Program-made: the position numbers and the translations under genes | The notes under the pieces: model-generated | Seen by the model: only the letters and a program-made list of their open reading frames with translations | Told to the model about the DNA's origin: nothing | Database searches by the model: none | DNA from: Alishewanella longhuensis | GTDB lineage: Bacteria > Pseudomonadota > Gammaproteobacteria > Enterobacterales > Alteromonadaceae | Assembly: GCF_014653435.1 (NCBI RefSeq) | Contig: NZ_BNAO01000003.1 | Span: forward strand, 46,629-110,628 | Reading direction: 5' to 3' | Length of the DNA: 64,000 nt | Part shown: positions 63,797 to 64,000 of the stretch, in pieces | How positions within the stretch are numbered: position 1 is the first letter of the stretch | How the letters are laid out: every line of letters begins with the position of its first letter

Positions 63797-64000
63797 TTAT
63801 GCCTTGGCCGCTGCTGCAACGACTTGCTTGGCTGCGCCAGTCAGATCGGTATCAGCAATAATGTTCAGGCCGCTCTCTTGCAATACTTTTGCGCCCAGTT
63901 CAGCGTTGTTACCTTGTAAACGTACAACGACAGGTACTTTAACGCCAACTTCTTTCACCGCACCAATTACGCCTTCTGCGATCATATCGCAACGTACGAT
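63797..64000 (-). CDS. sucC: Succinyl-CoA synthetase beta subunit (3' part only)
   Basis: The frame is open from its stop at 63797 to the window end: [20 protein letters not shown] then [21 protein letters not shown]. This is the C-terminal ~67 residues of SucC, the ATP/ADP-binding partner of SucD; the rest lies beyond the window. Confidence 0.97.
   Translation of the reverse strand: MVRCDMIAEGVIGAVKEVGVKVPVVVRLQGNNAELGAKVLQESGLNIIADTDLTGAAKQVVAAAAKA

Noticed and set aside
1..64000. tRNA, rRNA or transposase genes
   Set aside because: I saw no cloverleaf-like or rRNA sequence and no transposase protein motif in any frame; short RNA genes could still be missed by eye.

Overview
The window looks like the chromosome of a gammaproteobacterium of the Rheinheimera / Alishewanella / Arsukibacterium group (Alteromonadales/Chromatiaceae-like). 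The call rests on gene order (yceD-rpmF-plsX-fabHDG-acpP-fabF, then pabC-mltG-tmk-holB-pilZ-tatD), an AcnD/PrpF-type propionate operon, a CrbS/CrbR-like acetate module and the composition of the integron integrase. It is an inference from protein resemblance, not a database match.

1-10.7 kb is a chromosomal (sedentary) integron. A full-length integrase gene (10896-11861, +) lies beside attI, and the cassettes run leftwards on the minus strand. I count 22 attC sites, giving 22 complete cassettes and one cut by the window edge. Thirteen carry a recognisable gene and ten carry none. The gene-less ones fall into two repeated families: family 1 has six copies with ~297-nt bodies, and family 2/3 has four copies with ~325-nt bodies, each bearing a very long attC. 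Most of the encoded proteins are small, lack a known function and are membrane-bound, lipoprotein or secreted. A LexA-box-like site precedes intI. A yefM-yoeB toxin-antitoxin pair follows it.

12.7-19.7 kb is a propionate operon on the minus strand: FadR/GntR-type regulator, prpB, prpC, acnD, prpF (2-methylcitrate cycle). Two intercistronic spacers hold large palindromic repeats, and an ATTGTCGACAAT palindrome lies upstream of the regulator.

20.2-31.6 kb (minus) is housekeeping: tatD, pilZ-domain gene, holB, tmk, mltG, pabC, then after a repeat-filled gap fabF, acpP, fabG, fabD, fabH, plsX, rpmF, yceD. 31.7-37.9 kb holds yceF/maf, a HAD phosphatase gene, rluC and rne with a ~510-nt leader.

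38-51 kb is an acetate-use region: DcaP-like porin, acs, a CrbR-like response regulator, a CrbS-like transporter-kinase hybrid, a two-subunit Na+/solute symporter, a DUF294 nucleotidyltransferase-like protein and a DnaQ-like exonuclease. acs and the symporter genes share a GACTANRGTC palindrome ~70 bp before their start codons. 51-57 kb holds yehS, earP-efp (rhamnosyl-arginine EF-P system), two unknown genes, a LysE-type exporter, a DUF3185 gene and glnS. 57-62.7 kb holds a TonB-dependent receptor, a sulfotransferase-like gene and a flavin-dependent (tryptophan-type) halogenase on one strand. The window ends with sucD and the 3' end of sucC.
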